64,000 nucleotides of DNA from assembly GCF_000378985.1 (NCBI RefSeq), contig NZ_KB905370.1, forward strand, positions 5,330,799 through 5,394,798. Reading direction: 5' to 3'. The translations under genes were made by a program, and so were the position numbers. Each line of letters starts with the position of its first letter. The first letter of the stretch is position 1. The notes under the pieces are model-generated. The model was given only the letters and a program-made list of their open reading frames with translations. It was not told the origin of the DNA and did not search any database. Below, piece after piece: positions 47,192-57,829 of the stretch. Origin of the DNA: Ensifer sp. BR816 (GTDB lineage Bacteria; Pseudomonadota; Alphaproteobacteria; Rhizobiales; Rhizobiaceae).

Positions 47192-47392
47192 ATGAAAGCC
47201 GCAGATGTTCGCGCTCTGAGCGCCGATCAACTCAAGGAAGAGCTCGCCAAGCTGAAGAAGGAGCAGTTCAACCTGCGCTTCCAGAAGGCTACCGGCCAGC
47301 TCGAGAAGTCTTCGCGTATCGACGAAGTCCGCAAGGACATCGCACGCATCAAAACCATTGCCCGCCAGAAGGCGGCAGAAGCCAAGGCCTAA
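47192..47392 (+). CDS. rpmC: 50S ribosomal protein L29
   Basis: 66 aa from ATG 47192 ([18 protein letters not shown]), with AAGGAG 8 bases upstream; GTG 47183 is an alternative giving 69 aa. Two helices with the conserved [18 protein letters not shown]. It lies at the tunnel exit beside L23. Confidence 0.95.
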   Translation: MKAADVRALSADQLKEELAKLKKEQFNLRFQKATGQLEKSSRIDEVRKDIARIKTIARQKAAEAKA

Positions 47393-47404
47393 GGACCACA
47401 AAAA

Positions 47405-47641
47405 ATGCCGAAACGCATTCTGCAGGGCACCGTCGTCAGCGACAAGAACGACAAGACCGTCGTCGTCAGGGTCGAGCGCCGCTTTGCGCACCCGATCCTC
47501 CAGAAGACCGTTCGTCGTTCGAAGAAGTACAAGGCTCACGACGAGAACAACCAGTACAAGGTTGGTGACGTTGTTTCCATCGAGGAATGCGCGCCGATTT
47601 CGAAGGATAAGCGCTGGACGGTCGTCTCCGCCCAGGCTTGA
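47405..47641 (+). CDS. rpsQ: 30S ribosomal protein S17
   Basis: 78 aa. OB-fold: [20 protein letters not shown], then [19 protein letters not shown]. Last gene of the S10-type block here; a 178-bp spacer with a terminator-like hairpin follows. Confidence 0.97.
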   Translation: MPKRILQGTVVSDKNDKTVVVRVERRFAHPILQKTVRRSKKYKAHDENNQYKVGDVVSIEECAPISKDKRWTVVSAQA

Positions 47642-47715
47642 TTTCTGCAGCTTTTGTCCGTGAGACCCTTGCGTCTCAGGCAAATATCTGTATGAAGCAC
47701 GCAATTAAAGCAGAG

Positions 47716-47746
47716 GAACGCTCGAGTCCGGGCGTTCTTTTGCTTT
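47716..47746 (+). terminator. Terminator-like hairpin between rpsQ and rplN
   Basis: A 9-bp stem GAACGCTCG/CGGGCGTTC (one G-U), loop AGTC, then TTTTGCTTT. It falls exactly on the S10/spc operon boundary known from E. coli. A second small hairpin GAGAC/GTCTC lies near 47662-47677. Confidence 0.82.
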
Positions 47747-47819
47747 GAGATGAGCACAATAAGCCGGGCGAGGGGGTTTCGACCCAACCGGCCTGGTAAC
47801 AACAAGAAGGCGACCTGAC

Positions 47820-48188
47820 ATGATTCAGATGCAAACAAACCTCGATGTGGCGGATAATTCCGGCGCACGTCGTGTCATGTGCATCAAGGTGCTGGGCGGC
47901 TCCAAGCGCAAGTACGCGTCGATCGGCGACATCATCGTCGTTTCGATCAAGGAAGCCATTCCGCGCGGCCGCGTGAAGAAGGGTGATGTCATGAAGGCAG
48001 TTGTCGTTCGCACCGCGAAGGACATCCGCCGGGCAGATGGCAGCGTCATCCGCTTCGACACCAATGCAGCCGTTCTTATCGATAACAAGAAAGAGCCGAT
48101 CGGCACCCGTATCTTCGGACCGGTTCCGCGCGAACTTCGCGCCAAGAACCACATGAAGATCATCTCGCTGGCTCCGGAAGTACTCTAA
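47820..48188 (+). CDS. rplN: 50S ribosomal protein L14
   Basis: 122 aa. [20 protein letters not shown] and the conserved [20 protein letters not shown]. First gene of the spc block. It contacts 16S helix 14 in the 70S ribosome. Confidence 0.98.
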   Translation: MIQMQTNLDVADNSGARRVMCIKVLGGSKRKYASIGDIIVVSIKEAIPRGRVKKGDVMKAVVVRTAKDIRRADGSVIRFDTNAAVLIDNKKEPIGTRIFGPVPRELRAKNHMKIISLAPEVL

Positions 48189-48202
48189 GGGAGCGTTGAG
48201 AG

Positions 48203-48514
48203 ATGCAAAAGATTCGCAAGGGCGACAAGGTCGTCGTACTCACCGGTAAGGACAAGGGCCGTTCCGGCGAAGTCATCCAGGTCATGCCGAAGGAAGACAA
48301 GGCTGTCGTGCGTGGCGTCAATATGGTGAAGCGTCACCAGCGCCAGACCCAGAGCCAGGAAGCCGGCATCATCAACAAGGAAGCCCCGATCCACCTTTCG
48401 AACATCGCGGTGGCCGATCCGAAGGACGGCAAGCCGACCCGCGTCGGTTTCAAGATCGATGGTGACAAGAAGGTCCGCGTGGCCAAGCGTTCGGGAGAAG
48501 TGATCGATGGCTAA
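48203..48514 (+). CDS. rplX: 50S ribosomal protein L24
   Basis: 103 aa. KOW motif [20 protein letters not shown] at the N-terminus. An assembly initiator of the 50S subunit. Its 3' end overlaps rplE by 8 bp. Confidence 0.97.
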   Translation: MQKIRKGDKVVVLTGKDKGRSGEVIQVMPKEDKAVVRGVNMVKRHQRQTQSQEAGIINKEAPIHLSNIAVADPKDGKPTRVGFKIDGDKKVRVAKRSGEVIDG

Positions 48515-49064
48515 GACCGCTTATGAGCCGCGGCTCAAGAAGGAATACGTAGAGCGCATCCGCAAGGCGATGCAGGAGAAGTTCTCCTACGCCAACGAAA
48601 TGCAGATCCCGCGTCTCGACAAGATCGTCATCAACATGGGTGTTGGCGAAGCCACGGGCGACTCGAAGAAGCCGTCCGTAGCAGCGGCCGACCTCGCCGC
48701 GATTGCCGGCCAGAAGCCGGTGATCACCCGCGCCCGCAACTCTATCGCCGGCTTCAAGCTGCGCGAAGGCATGCCGATTGGTGCCAAGGTTACCCTGCGC
48801 GGCGTTCGGATGTATGAGTTCCTCGATCGTCTCGTGAACATCGCTCTTCCGCGGGTTCGCGACTTCCGCGGCCTCAATCCGAAGTCCTTCGATGGTCGTG
48901 GCAACTTTGCCATGGGCGTCAAGGAGCACATTGTGTTCCCTGAGATCAACTACGACAAGGTTGATCAGATGTGGGGCATGGACATCATCGTTTGCACGAC
49001 GGCAACTAACGACGACGAAGCGCGCGCTCTGCTTGCAGAGTTCAACTTCCCGTTCCGTCAGTAA
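48507..49064 (+). CDS. rplE: 50S ribosomal protein L5
   Basis: 185 aa. [37 protein letters not shown] and the C-terminal [15 protein letters not shown]. It binds 5S rRNA and the P-site tRNA. Confidence 0.98.
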   Translation: MAKTAYEPRLKKEYVERIRKAMQEKFSYANEMQIPRLDKIVINMGVGEATGDSKKPSVAAADLAAIAGQKPVITRARNSIAGFKLREGMPIGAKVTLRGVRMYEFLDRLVNIALPRVRDFRGLNPKSFDGRGNFAMGVKEHIVFPEINYDKVDQMWGMDIIVCTTATNDDEARALLAEFNFPFRQ

Positions 49065-49098
49065 TCCGTAACGACAAGCGTAAAGAAGGATAACTGTT

Positions 49099-49404
49099 AT
49101 GGCGAAAACGAGCGCAGTTGAAAAGAACAAGCGCCGCCGCAAACTGGTTGCCGGACAAGCCGCTAAGCGCGCGGCCCTCAAGGCAATCATCATGAACCAG
49201 TCTTTGTCGATCGAAGAGCGGTTCAAGGCCACCCTGAAGCTGGCAGAACTGCCCCGCGATGGCTCGAAGACCCGCATCCGCAACCGTTGTGAAGTGACCG
49301 GCCGCCCGCGCGCCTACTATCGCAAGCTGCGCATGTCGCGTATCGCGCTTCGTGAACTGGGCAATCTCGGCAAGGTGCCGGGCATCGTCAAGTCGAGCTG
49401 GTAA
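49099..49404 (+). CDS. rpsN: 30S ribosomal protein S14
   Basis: 101 aa, the long form without a zinc-binding CxxC motif. [17 protein letters not shown] and the C-terminal [20 protein letters not shown], then [32 protein letters not shown]. Confidence 0.98.
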   Translation: MAKTSAVEKNKRRRKLVAGQAAKRAALKAIIMNQSLSIEERFKATLKLAELPRDGSKTRIRNRCEVTGRPRAYYRKLRMSRIALRELGNLGKVPGIVKSSW

Positions 49405-49416
49405 GGAGACGGGTAC

Positions 49417-49815
49417 ATGGCAATGACTGATCCTTTGGGCGATATGCTCACCCGTATCCGCAACGGCGCTGCTCGCCGCAAGTCGAGCGTGTCCACGCCG
49501 GCTTCCAAGCTCCGCGCGCGCGTTCTGGATGTCCTTCAGTCCGAAGGTTACATCCGCGGATACTCTGAAGTCGAGTTTGGCAACGGCAAGGCCGAGCTGA
49601 ACATCGAACTGAAATACTACGAAGGCGCTTCCGTGATCCGTGAGATCTCGCGCGTCTCCAAGCCGGGCCGCCGGGTCTATGTCTCGGTCAAGTCTATTCC
49701 GCAGGTCGCGAACGGCCTCGGCATCACCATCCTTTCGACCCCGAAAGGCGTGATGGCCGATCACCAGGCACGCGAACAGAATGTTGGTGGCGAGATTCTT
49801 TGCTCGGTCTTCTAA
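49417..49815 (+). CDS. rpsH: 30S ribosomal protein S8
   Basis: 132 aa. [20 protein letters not shown] and the C-terminal [20 protein letters not shown]. In E. coli S8 is the repressor of the spc operon; no site was identified here. Confidence 0.98.
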   Translation: MAMTDPLGDMLTRIRNGAARRKSSVSTPASKLRARVLDVLQSEGYIRGYSEVEFGNGKAELNIELKYYEGASVIREISRVSKPGRRVYVSVKSIPQVANGLGITILSTPKGVMADHQAREQNVGGEILCSVF

Positions 49816-49854
49816 GACCGGGCAGATCTCCATAGCGAACAGACAGGTATAAAA

Positions 49855-50388
49855 ATGTCTCGTATCGGTAAGAAGCCCGTTCAGGTTCCGGCAGGCGTCA
49901 CGGCAAACGTTGATGGCCAGAAGGTAACGGCAAAGGGCCCGAAGGGCGAACTGTTCTTCGTCGCAAACGACGAAGTTTCGGTGAAGCTCGAAAACAATGC
50001 GGTTGTCGTTCAGCCGCTCAGTGAAACCAAGGATGCTCGTGCAAAGTGGGGCATGTCCCGCACCATGATCGAGAACATCTTCAAGGGCGTCAAGGACGGT
50101 TACGAGCGCAAGCTCGAAATCAACGGCGTCGGCTACCGTGCTTCGATGCAGGGCAAGAACCTGCAGCTGGCGCTCGGCTTCAGCCACGACGTCGTCTACC
50201 AGACGCCGGAAGGCATCACGATCGCTGTGCCGAAGCCGACGGAAATCATCGTTTCCGGCATCAACAAGCAGCAGGTCGGCCAGGTAGCCGCGGAAATCCG
50301 CGAATACCGCGGCCCCGAGCCCTACAAGGGCAAGGGCGTCAAGTATGCCGAAGAGCGGATCGTCCGCAAAGAAGGCAAGAAGAAGTAA
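49855..50388 (+). CDS. rplF: 50S ribosomal protein L6
   Basis: 177 aa. [20 protein letters not shown] start and the C-terminal [20 protein letters not shown]. It binds near the sarcin-ricin loop. Confidence 0.98.
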   Translation: MSRIGKKPVQVPAGVTANVDGQKVTAKGPKGELFFVANDEVSVKLENNAVVVQPLSETKDARAKWGMSRTMIENIFKGVKDGYERKLEINGVGYRASMQGKNLQLALGFSHDVVYQTPEGITIAVPKPTEIIVSGINKQQVGQVAAEIREYRGPEPYKGKGVKYAEERIVRKEGKKK

Positions 50389-50400
50389 GGATCACGCGAA

Positions 50401-50763
50401 ATGGCTAGCAGGAAAGATACTCTTGTGCGTCGCGCCAGCCGCGTGCGCCGTCAAATCAAGGCGGTCGCCAATGGCCGCCCGCGCCTGTCGGTTCATCGCT
50501 CGTCGAAGAACATCTATGCGCAGATCATCGATGACGTTGCCGGCAAGACGCTTGCCGCTGCCTCGACCCTCGAGGCAGACCTCAAGTCGTCGCTGAAGAC
50601 CGGCGCCGACACGGCAGCAGCCGCTGCCGTCGGCAAGCTCCTTGCCGAGCGGGCTTCCAAGGCAGGCGTCAAGGACGTCGTCTTTGACCGCGGCGCCTTC
50701 ATCTACCACGGCCGCGTCAAGGCGCTGGCCGAGGCAGCTCGCGAAGGCGGCCTGAACTTCTGA
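50401..50763 (+). CDS. rplR: 50S ribosomal protein L18
   Basis: 120 aa. [39 protein letters not shown] and [20 protein letters not shown] identify this 5S rRNA-binding protein. An atypical 127-bp spacer follows before rpsE. Confidence 0.98.
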   Translation: MASRKDTLVRRASRVRRQIKAVANGRPRLSVHRSSKNIYAQIIDDVAGKTLAAASTLEADLKSSLKTGADTAAAAAVGKLLAERASKAGVKDVVFDRGAFIYHGRVKALAEAAREGGLNF

Positions 50764-50769
50764 TGTTCA

Positions 50770-50840
50770 CCGCCCGGGCAGAGATGTCCGGGCGGATATC
50801 GCCTCGCATTACCCCCGGTCGCTTCGGCTCGTACGAGGCG
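50770..50840 (+). other. Structured rplR-rpsE spacer
   Basis: Two inverted repeats: CCGCCCGG (50770-50777) with CCGGGCGG (50788-50795), and CGCCTCG (50800-50806) with CGAGGCG (50834-50840). No T-runs follow. rplR and rpsE are usually only a few bases apart in bacteria, so 127 bp with two hairpins is odd for the middle of the spc operon. Confidence 0.6.
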
Positions 50841-50890
50841 ACTTTCGTCAATCTGCCGATTGCACCCGGAAAAGAAAAAGGAAGAGGACA

Positions 50891-51460
50891 ATGGCACAAG
50901 AAAAAAGAGGTTCTCGCGAAGATCGCCAGAGCCGCGAAGAGCGCGACAGCGAATTTGTCGACAAGCTCGTCGCAATCAACCGCGTCGCCAAGGTGGTGAA
51001 GGGCGGTCGTCGTTTCGGTTTCGCCGCTCTCGTCGTCGTAGGCGACCAGAAGGGCCGCGTCGGCTTCGGCCATGGCAAGGCACGCGAAGTGCCGGAAGCC
51101 ATCCGCAAGGCAACCGAAGCCGCCAAGCGCGACCTGATCTTCGTGCCGCTGCGCGGCGGTCGCACGCTGCATCACGACGTCAACGGCCGTCACGGCGCCG
51201 GTAAGGTGCTGCTGCGCTCGGCCAAGGCCGGTACCGGTATCATCGCCGGCGGTCCGATGCGCGCCGTCTTTGAAACGCTCGGCGTTCACGACGTCGTCGC
51301 CAAGTCGACCGGTTCGTCGAACCCCTACAACATGGTTCGGGCAACCTTCGACGCGCTCAAGAACCAGATGCACCCGAAGGACATCGCGGCACAGCGCGGC
51401 ATGAAATACGCCACGCTCCAGGCCCGTCGCGTTGCCGCCGGCGCTGCTTCCGAAGAATAA
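50891..51460 (+). CDS. rpsE: 30S ribosomal protein S5
   Basis: 189 aa. [40 protein letters not shown] and the C-terminal [20 protein letters not shown]. It helps decoding fidelity and mRNA unwinding. An alternative frame starting upstream (50763) is a shadow. Confidence 0.98.
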   Translation: MAQEKRGSREDRQSREERDSEFVDKLVAINRVAKVVKGGRRFGFAALVVVGDQKGRVGFGHGKAREVPEAIRKATEAAKRDLIFVPLRGGRTLHHDVNGRHGAGKVLLRSAKAGTGIIAGGPMRAVFETLGVHDVVAKSTGSSNPYNMVRATFDALKNQMHPKDIAAQRGMKYATLQARRVAAGAASEE

Positions 51461-51472
51461 GGGAGCTGACAG

Positions 51473-51676
51473 ATGGCTAAGAAAGAAGTTGCCAAGAAGA
51501 CGGTTACCGTCGAGCAGATTGGTAGCCCCATTCGCCGTCCGGCCGTACAGCGTCAGACGCTTGTCGGCCTGGGCCTCAACAAGATGCACCGGGTTCGCAC
51601 GCTGGAGGACACTCCGGCCGTTCGCGGCATGATCCGGGCCGTCCAGCACCTCGTTCGCGTCGTCGACGAGAAGTGA
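51473..51676 (+). CDS. rpmD: 50S ribosomal protein L30
   Basis: 67 aa. [20 protein letters not shown] and [21 protein letters not shown] short N-terminal Lys-rich extension (MAKKEVAKK) is present. Confidence 0.97.
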   Translation: MAKKEVAKKTVTVEQIGSPIRRPAVQRQTLVGLGLNKMHRVRTLEDTPAVRGMIRAVQHLVRVVDEK

Positions 51677-51690
51677 GGGGGATTCCAGAA

Positions 51691-52164
51691 ATGAAACTAA
51701 ATGAAATCAAGGACAACGAAGGCGCGACCAAGAACCGCAAGCGTCTTGGCCGTGGTATCGGCTCCGGTTCCGGCAAGACCGCCGGCCGCGGCGTGAAGGG
51801 TCAGAAGGCGCGTTCGGGCGTTGCCATCAACGGCTTCGAAGGCGGCCAGATGCCCATCTACCGCCGTCTCCCGAAGCGCGGCTTCAACAACATCTTCGCT
51901 TCGGAGTTCGTTGTCGTCTCCGTCGGCCGCATCCAGGCTGCCGTCGACGCCAAGAAGCTCGATGCTTCGAAGACCGTTGACGCTGCCGCTCTGAAGGCTG
52001 CCGGTGTTATCCGCCGTGCCAAGGACGGCGTTCGCGTTCTCGCAGGCGGCGAGTTGAAGGCGAAGGTTTCGCTCGAAGTCGCCGGCGCCTCCAAGTCGGC
52101 CGTCGAGAAGATCGAAAAGGCCGGCGGCTCCATCAAGCTGCTCGCAGCCGCGGCTGCGGAATAA
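51691..52164 (+). CDS. rplO: 50S ribosomal protein L15
   Basis: 157 aa from ATG 51691 ([20 protein letters not shown]), with AGGGG upstream; a GTG at 51673 overlapping rpmD is the alternative. Conserved [20 protein letters not shown] and [18 protein letters not shown]. It assembles late in the 50S core. Confidence 0.96.
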   Translation: MKLNEIKDNEGATKNRKRLGRGIGSGSGKTAGRGVKGQKARSGVAINGFEGGQMPIYRRLPKRGFNNIFASEFVVVSVGRIQAAVDAKKLDASKTVDAAALKAAGVIRRAKDGVRVLAGGELKAKVSLEVAGASKSAVEKIEKAGGSIKLLAAAAAE

Positions 52165-52175
52165 TATGACTGATC

Positions 52176-52208
52176 AACCGCCCGGGGTGCTTCACGCCGG
52201 GCGGTTTT
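52176..52208 (+). terminator. Terminator-like hairpin between rplO and secY
   Basis: A 10-bp stem AACCGCCCGG/CCGGGCGGTT with an inner GTG/CAC pairing is followed by TTGC. It sits 12 bp after rplO and 194 bp before secY, suggesting that secY-adk have their own promoter or that read-through is metered. Confidence 0.8.
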
Positions 52209-52401
52209 GCTCCCATATGTGAGCCTCACGTCCAGGGACGGCGAATCACTTGCCGCGACGGGACACAACGGAAACCACGGTGAGGCATCCGATTGCAGCG
52301 ACAATCGCCTCGCGCCCGGTTTTCAACGATGAAGACTTACTCTTGCCGGAACGGACCGGGTTTCTCCCGCTGTTTCCGAGACTTGGCACGCGGAGAATTG
52401 C

Positions 52402-53742
52402 ATGGCTTCTGCAGCGGAACAGCTCGCCTCGAACCTGAATTTCTCGACTTTCGCCAAAGCGGAAGATCTGAAGAAAAGGCTGTGGTTCACCCTCGGTGCG
52501 CTTCTGGTTTACCGTCTTGGCACCTATATCCCGCTGCCAGGTCTCGATCCGAGTGCGTTCGCCCAGGCCTTCCAGGGCCAGTCCGGCGGTATCCTCGGCC
52601 TCTTCAACATGTTTTCGGGCGGAGCGGTGGAGCGCATGGCGATCTTCGCGCTCGGCATCATGCCCTATATCTCCGCCTCGATCATCGTGCAGCTGATGAC
52701 GTCGGTCGTTCCGGCGCTCGAGCAGCTGAAAAAAGAAGGCGAGCAAGGCCGCAAGGTCATCAACCAGTATACCCGCTACGGCACGGTGCTGCTCGGCGCG
52801 ATGCAGGCCTACGGCATTGCGGTCGGCCTCGAGAGCGGTAGCGGCCTCGTCAACGATCCGGGCTGGTTCTTCCGGATCTCGACCGTCATTTCGCTGCTCG
52901 GCGGCACGATGTTCCTGATGTGGCTCGGCGAGCAGATCACCTCGCGCGGCATCGGCAACGGCATTTCGCTGATCATCTTCGCCGGCATCGTCGCGCATCT
53001 GCCCACGGCCCTGGCCGGAACGCTGGAACTCGGCCGCACCGGTGCCCTTTCGACGCCGCTTATCCTGGCGATCATCGTCATGGTGGTCGCGGTCATCGCG
53101 CTGATCGTCTTCGTCGAGCGTGCGCAGCGCCGCCTGCTCATTCAATATCCGAAGCGCCAGGTCGGTAACCGCATGTTCCAGGGCGACACCTCGCACCTGC
53201 CGCTGAAGCTCAACACCTCCGGTGTGATCCCGGCGATCTTTGCCTCGTCGCTGCTCTTGCTGCCCGCCACACTTGCCGGCTTCGCCAATACGGCGACCAT
53301 GCCGGGCTGGGCGACGGCAATCGTCAGCGCGCTTGCCCATGGCCAGCCGCTCTACATGGTTCTCTACGGTGCGATGATCGCCTTCTTCGCCTTCTTCTAT
53401 ACGGCGATCGTCTTCAATCCGAAGGACACAGCCGACAATCTGAAGAAGCATGGCGGATTCATTCCGGGCATTCGCCCGGGCGAGCGCACGGCCGAGTACA
53501 TCGACTACGTGCTGACGCGCATCACCGTCATCGGCGCGATCTATCTGATTTTCGTCTGCATCCTGCCCGAAATTCTCATCTCTCAGACAGGCGTGCCGTT
53601 CTACCTTGGTGGTACGTCGCTTTTGATTGTTGTCAGCGTGACCCTTGATACGGTAGCACAGATCCAGGGTCACCTCATTGCCCAGCAGTATGAGGGGCTG
53701 ATCAAGAAGTCGAAGCTGCGCGGAGGAAAGAGGGGACGATGA
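52402..53742 (+). CDS. secY: Preprotein translocase subunit SecY
   Basis: 446 aa channel subunit with ten membrane helices. The plug region follows the first helix; helix 2 region [20 protein letters not shown] and the cytosolic loop [20 protein letters not shown] (ribosome/SecA contact) are conserved, as is [20 protein letters not shown]. It overlaps adk by 4 bp (ATGA). Confidence 0.98.
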   Translation: MASAAEQLASNLNFSTFAKAEDLKKRLWFTLGALLVYRLGTYIPLPGLDPSAFAQAFQGQSGGILGLFNMFSGGAVERMAIFALGIMPYISASIIVQLMTSVVPALEQLKKEGEQGRKVINQYTRYGTVLLGAMQAYGIAVGLESGSGLVNDPGWFFRISTVISLLGGTMFLMWLGEQITSRGIGNGISLIIFAGIVAHLPTALAGTLELGRTGALSTPLILAIIVMVVAVIALIVFVERAQRRLLIQYPKRQVGNRMFQGDTSHLPLKLNTSGVIPAIFASSLLLLPATLAGFANTATMPGWATAIVSALAHGQPLYMVLYGAMIAFFAFFYTAIVFNPKDTADNLKKHGGFIPGIRPGERTAEYIDYVLTRITVIGAIYLIFVCILPEILISQTGVPFYLGGTSLLIVVSVTLDTVAQIQGHLIAQQYEGLIKKSKLRGGKRGR

Positions 53743-54317
53743 GACTTATTTTTTTGGGACCGCCGGGCGCTGGCAAGGGTACGCAGGCCAAGCTTCTGAC
53801 GGAGAGATACGGCATCCCGCAGCTCTCCACAGGGGACATGCTCCGGGCCGCCGTTGCCCAGGCGACCGAGGTCGGCAAGCGCGCGAAAGCGGTGATGGAT
53901 GCCGGCCAGCTGGTCTCCGATGAAATCGTCAATGAAATCGTCTCGGACCGCGTCGACGCACCGGACTGCGCCAAGGGCTTCATTCTCGACGGCTATCCGC
54001 GCACCGTTCCCCAGGCGATTGCTCTTGACCGGATGCTCGAGACCAAGGGCCTGAAGCTCGACGCGGTCATCGAACTGAAAGTCGACGAGGCCGCCCTTGT
54101 GCGGCGCATGGAGAATCGCGTAGCGGAAACCGTCGCCGCCGGCGGTACGGTGCGCTCCGACGACAATCCCGAGGCCTTCAGGCGCCGCTTGACGGAGTAC
54201 CGGGAAAAGACGGCTCCGCTTTCGGACCACTATGCCCGCATCGGTCAACTGAAGACCGTGGACGGGATGGCGGGCGTGGAAGCGGTCACTGCCGAGATAG
54301 AGAAGATTCTGGCATAG
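53739..54317 (+). CDS. adk: Adenylate kinase
   Basis: 192 aa. P-loop [17 protein letters not shown]-binding site ISTGDMLR-type (here [11 protein letters not shown]), [13 protein letters not shown], and a short LID: after MENRV there is no Cys4 zinc finger, the short-LID form common in Rhizobiales. It makes 2 ADP from AMP and ATP. Coupled to secY. Confidence 0.97.
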   Translation: MRLIFLGPPGAGKGTQAKLLTERYGIPQLSTGDMLRAAVAQATEVGKRAKAVMDAGQLVSDEIVNEIVSDRVDAPDCAKGFILDGYPRTVPQAIALDRMLETKGLKLDAVIELKVDEAALVRRMENRVAETVAAGGTVRSDDNPEAFRRRLTEYREKTAPLSDHYARIGQLKTVDGMAGVEAVTAEIEKILA

Positions 54318-54549
54318 ACTGTCGTCCTTGCCAAAATGGAAGCGCCGGGGAGTTGACTTTTCCGGGTGATTCCTCCAAAGACAGCGTCAACTCGCGACAT
54401 GAGAAGCGATCGGCGCGGTCTTCAAAAGAACGAAGTCCGGGTACGGTCGTTTTTGACGTGTCTCGAACCTCAATCAACGTGCGGCTCTTCGAGGTCGCGT
54501 AACGAAGCACCTATTGCCGGATGGCAACTGGAACGCAAGGAGAATAGAC

Positions 54550-54918
54550 GTGGCACGTATCGCTGGCGTCAACATCCCGACGGCAAAGCGCGTCGTCATC
54601 GCGCTGACGTATATTCACGGGATCGGCACGAAATTCGCACAGGAAATCATCGAGAAGGTCGGTATTCCGGCTGATCGCCGCGTGCATCAGTTGACGGATG
54701 CTGAGGTTCTTCAGATCCGTGAAACGATCGACCGTGACTATCAGGTCGAGGGTGACCTGCGTCGCGAAACCTCGATGAACATCAAGCGTCTGATGGATCT
54801 CGGCTGCTACCGCGGCCTGCGCCATCGTCGCGGCCTGCCGGTGCGCGGTCAGCGTACGCACACCAATGCCCGCACCCGCAAGGGTCCGGCAAAGGCGATC
54901 GCCGGCAAGAAGAAGTAA
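54550..54918 (+). CDS. rpsM: 30S ribosomal protein S13
   Basis: 122 aa from GTG 54550 ([20 protein letters not shown]) with AAGGAG upstream. The C-terminal [20 protein letters not shown] reaches the P-site tRNA. The 232 bp before it contain TTGACT (54353) as a possible -35 without a convincing -10. infA and rpmJ, often present at this point in other bacteria, are absent. Confidence 0.97.
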   Translation: MARIAGVNIPTAKRVVIALTYIHGIGTKFAQEIIEKVGIPADRRVHQLTDAEVLQIRETIDRDYQVEGDLRRETSMNIKRLMDLGCYRGLRHRRGLPVRGQRTHTNARTRKGPAKAIAGKKK

Positions 54919-54938
54919 TTTCCCGAAAAGGGAAAGCG

Positions 54939-54968
54939 GGAGGCTGGCGTCCGCGCCGGCCTCCTTTT
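54939..54968 (+). terminator. Terminator-like hairpin between rpsM and rpsK
   Basis: An 11-bp stem GGAGGCTGGCG/CGCCGGCCTCC (one G-U) with loop TCCG is followed by TTTTGC. It lies 20 bp after the rpsM stop, inside what is usually a continuous alpha operon. Confidence 0.8.
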
Positions 54969-55147
54969 GCAGTTTGGGAAAGGCGTATGCCGGACCTATG
55001 CGGAGCCGTTCGCGGTTCAGCGAAAGTATCGCGGCACCGGCAGGCCGGTCTCGTGAAATTTGAAGATGCAGGGCAGGGGACGACCAATCCTTTTCCCGGT
55101 GGAGCCGCTGGAATTACGGCGGTGCAGAGATCTAAGAAAGGGATCCT

Positions 55148-55537
55148 ATGGCCAAGGAAGCCACCCGCGTTCGCCGCCGCGAGCGCAAGAACATCACGTC
55201 TGGCGTCGCGCACGTCAATTCGTCGTTCAACAACACGATGATCACCATCACCGACGCACAGGGCAATGCAATTGCTTGGTCGTCCGCCGGTGCAAAGGGC
55301 TTCAAGGGTTCGCGCAAGTCGACCCCGTTCGCCGCTCAGATCGCCGCCGAAGATTGCGCCAAGAAGGCTCAGGAACACGGCATGAAGTCGCTGGAAGTGG
55401 AAGTTTGCGGACCGGGTTCCGGCCGTGAATCCGCCCTTCGCGCGCTGCAGGCCGCGGGCTTCATGATCACGTCGATCCGCGACGTGACGCCGATCCCGCA
55501 CAACGGCTGCCGTCCGCGCAAGAAGCGCCGCGTCTGA
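55148..55537 (+). CDS. rpsK: 30S ribosomal protein S11
   Basis: 129 aa. [40 protein letters not shown] and the C-terminal [16 protein letters not shown] identify it. It forms part of the 30S platform. The 229 bp upstream hold a terminator-like hairpin and no gene. Confidence 0.98.
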
Positions 55538-55640
55538 TCATTTGTATTCAGGATTCCGGTGAGGGCGCGGACGCGCTCTCCCGGACTTCGGGGCTCGGTT
55601 GCCACGATTGGATGGTGGCAACGAACGGAAGGCAGAAAAC

Positions 55641-56651
55641 ATGATCCAGAAAAATTGGCAGGAACTGATCAAGCCGAACAAGGTGGATTTCACCTCCTCC
55701 GGCCGCACCAAGGCAACGCTGGTCGCGGAACCGCTTGAGCGCGGTTTCGGTCTGACCCTCGGCAACGCGCTTCGTCGCGTGCTTCTGTCGTCGCTGCGCG
55801 GTGCTGCGGTCACCGCGGTGCAGATCGACGGCGTCCTGCACGAGTTCTCCTCTATCCCGGGCGTCCGGGAAGATGTGACTGACATCGTGCTCAACATCAA
55901 GGAAATCGCCATCAAGATGGATGGCGACGATTCCAAGCGCATGGTCGTGCGCAAGCAGGGCCCGGGCGTCGTGACCGCCGGCGATATCCAGACGGTTGGC
56001 GATATCGAGATCCTCAACCCGAACCACGTGATCTGCACCCTCGACGAGGGCGCGGAAATCCGCATGGAATTTACTGTCAACAACGGCAAGGGCTACGTTC
56101 CGGCTGAGCGCAACCGTTCGGAAGATGCTCCGATCGGCCTCATCCCGGTCGACAGCCTCTACTCGCCGGTCAAGAAGGTGTCCTACAAGGTTGAGAACAC
56201 CCGCGAAGGTCAGGTTCTCGACTATGACAAGCTGACGATGTCCATCGAGACCGATGGCTCCGTCACGGGCGAGGACGCGATTGCGTTTGCCGCCCGCATT
56301 CTTCAGGACCAGCTGTCGGTCTTCGTCAACTTCGACGAGCCGCAGAAGGAAACCGAGGAAGAGGCAGTCACCGAGCTCGCCTTCAACCCGGCGCTTCTCA
56401 AGAAGGTCGACGAACTGGAACTCTCCGTCCGTTCGGCCAACTGCCTGAAGAACGACAACATCGTCTATATCGGCGACCTCATTCAGAAGACCGAAGCAGA
56501 AATGCTCCGGACGCCGAACTTTGGTCGCAAGTCGCTCAACGAGATCAAGGAAGTTCTCGCTTCCATGGGCCTGCACCTCGGCATGGAAGTGCCGTCCTGG
56601 CCGCCTGAGAACATCGAAGATCTCGCCAAGCGTTACGAAGACCAATACTAA
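55641..56651 (+). CDS. rpoA: DNA-directed RNA polymerase subunit alpha
   Basis: 336 aa from ATG 55641 ([17 protein letters not shown]); the frame to 55599 is leader. The N-terminal assembly domain has [20 protein letters not shown], and the C-terminal DNA/activator-binding domain has [20 protein letters not shown] and [14 protein letters not shown]. An imperfect hairpin (about 55554-55586) lies in the rpsK-rpoA spacer. Confidence 0.99.
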   Translation: MIQKNWQELIKPNKVDFTSSGRTKATLVAEPLERGFGLTLGNALRRVLLSSLRGAAVTAVQIDGVLHEFSSIPGVREDVTDIVLNIKEIAIKMDGDDSKRMVVRKQGPGVVTAGDIQTVGDIEILNPNHVICTLDEGAEIRMEFTVNNGKGYVPAERNRSEDAPIGLIPVDSLYSPVKKVSYKVENTREGQVLDYDKLTMSIETDGSVTGEDAIAFAARILQDQLSVFVNFDEPQKETEEEAVTELAFNPALLKKVDELELSVRSANCLKNDNIVYIGDLIQKTEAEMLRTPNFGRKSLNEIKEVLASMGLHLGMEVPSWPPENIEDLAKRYEDQY

Positions 56652-56695
56652 CCATTAGACTGCGGGCGGATGCCTGCAAGTAAAGGAGAATAGCC

Positions 56696-57121
56696 ATGCG
56701 CCACGGTAAAGCCGGCCGCAAGCTGAATAGAACCGCCAGCCACCGCAAGGCGATGTTTGCCAACATGGCAGCTTCGCTGATCGAGCACGAGCAGATCGTA
56801 ACGACGCTGCCGAAGGCCAAGGAAATCCGTCCGATCGTCGAGAAGCTCGTCACGCTCGGCAAGCGCGGCGACCTGCATGCCCGCCGCCAGGCGATCTCGC
56901 AGATCCGCGACGTTGCGGTTGTCTCGAAGCTGTTCGACGCGATCGCATCGCGCTACGCCACCCGCAACGGCGGCTACCTGCGCATCATGAAGGCGGGCTT
57001 CCGCCAGGGCGACAATGCCCCGCTCGCCGTCATCGAGTTCGTTGACCGCGACGTCGATGCCAAGGGCGCAAAGGATCGCGCTCGCGTCGCCGCTGAAGCG
57101 GAAGCCGTTGAAGCAGCCTGA
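56696..57121 (+). CDS. rplQ: 50S ribosomal protein L17
   Basis: 141 aa. [20 protein letters not shown] and [20 protein letters not shown]. Last gene of the alpha block; a strong terminator follows. Confidence 0.98.
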   Translation: MRHGKAGRKLNRTASHRKAMFANMAASLIEHEQIVTTLPKAKEIRPIVEKLVTLGKRGDLHARRQAISQIRDVAVVSKLFDAIASRYATRNGGYLRIMKAGFRQGDNAPLAVIEFVDRDVDAKGAKDRARVAAEAEAVEAA

Positions 57122-57148
57122 TCAGGGCAACTGCCCAATCAGTTCGAG

Positions 57149-57180
57149 GCGGCCGGGTGAGTTTCACCCGGCCGCTTTTT
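57149..57180. terminator. Strong bidirectional terminator between rplQ and msrQ
   Basis: A perfect 12-bp stem (57149-57160 with 57164-57175), loop GTT, and five T on the + strand. The stop codon of the convergent msrQ gene lies inside the stem, so the hairpin serves both transcripts. Confidence 0.93.
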
Positions 57181-57829
57181 GCGTGGCCGGTTGGGGTCGC
57201 GCCACGGTGGCTCGTTGCCGCCTCCAGCGCAGGAAGGGCGTCCGCACCGCGCGCCAGGCAAGCAGCAGCGCGACGAGAAAAATGTAGAGCATCTGCTCGA
57301 GCCCGACGACTTTGACGGCCATCGCGAAATGCAGCGCTCCGGCGGCGGCGATCACATAGGCGAGCCGGTGCAGCTTGTTCCATCGCTGACCAAGCTTGCG
57401 GATCGACCAATTGTTGGAGGTGAGCGCCAGGGGGATCAGCATGACGAGGGCCGCCATGCCGATGGTTATGAAGGGGCGGCGGGCGATGTCGGCGAGGATC
57501 GCCGGGATGCGCAGCATCTGGTCGAGCAGCATATAGGCGGTAAAGTGCATCAGAACGTAATAGAAGGCGAGCAGACCGAGGGCGCGGCGGTATCGGAGCC
57601 AATTCAGGCCGAAGAGATCGCGAAGCGGTGTGATCGTCAGCGTCGCCACGAGGAAGCGCAACGCCCACAGGCCAAGCAGATGTTCGAACTCCTTGACCGC
57701 ATTGCCGGGTAACCGGCCGGTCGCACCGAGATAGAACGCCCATGCCGCGGGAATGAAACCGAGCGCGTAGAGCGCCCAGACGGAGGGGCCGTGGAAGCGT
57801 TTGGGCAAGGCGGGTACGAGGGCCATCAT
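57164..57829 (-). CDS. msrQ: Heme-binding membrane subunit MsrQ
   Basis: 221 aa, about six membrane helices of the ferric-reductase-like family (formerly YedZ). It passes electrons from the quinone pool to MsrP. Candidate heme-ligand His residues occur in YYVLMHFTAYML and NKLHRLAYVIAAAGALHFAM. Its start overlaps the msrP stop by one base, the usual operon. Confidence 0.94.
   Translation of the reverse strand: MMALVPALPKRFHGPSVWALYALGFIPAAWAFYLGATGRLPGNAVKEFEHLLGLWALRFLVATLTITPLRDLFGLNWLRYRRALGLLAFYYVLMHFTAYMLLDQMLRIPAILADIARRPFITIGMAALVMLIPLALTSNNWSIRKLGQRWNKLHRLAYVIAAAGALHFAMAVKVVGLEQMLYIFLVALLLAWRAVRTPFLRWRRQRATVARPQPATQKAAG

Noticed and set aside
54353-54381. Promoter for rpsM with TTGACT as -35
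   Set aside because: No acceptable -10 hexamer at 16-18 bp; kept only as a weak remark.
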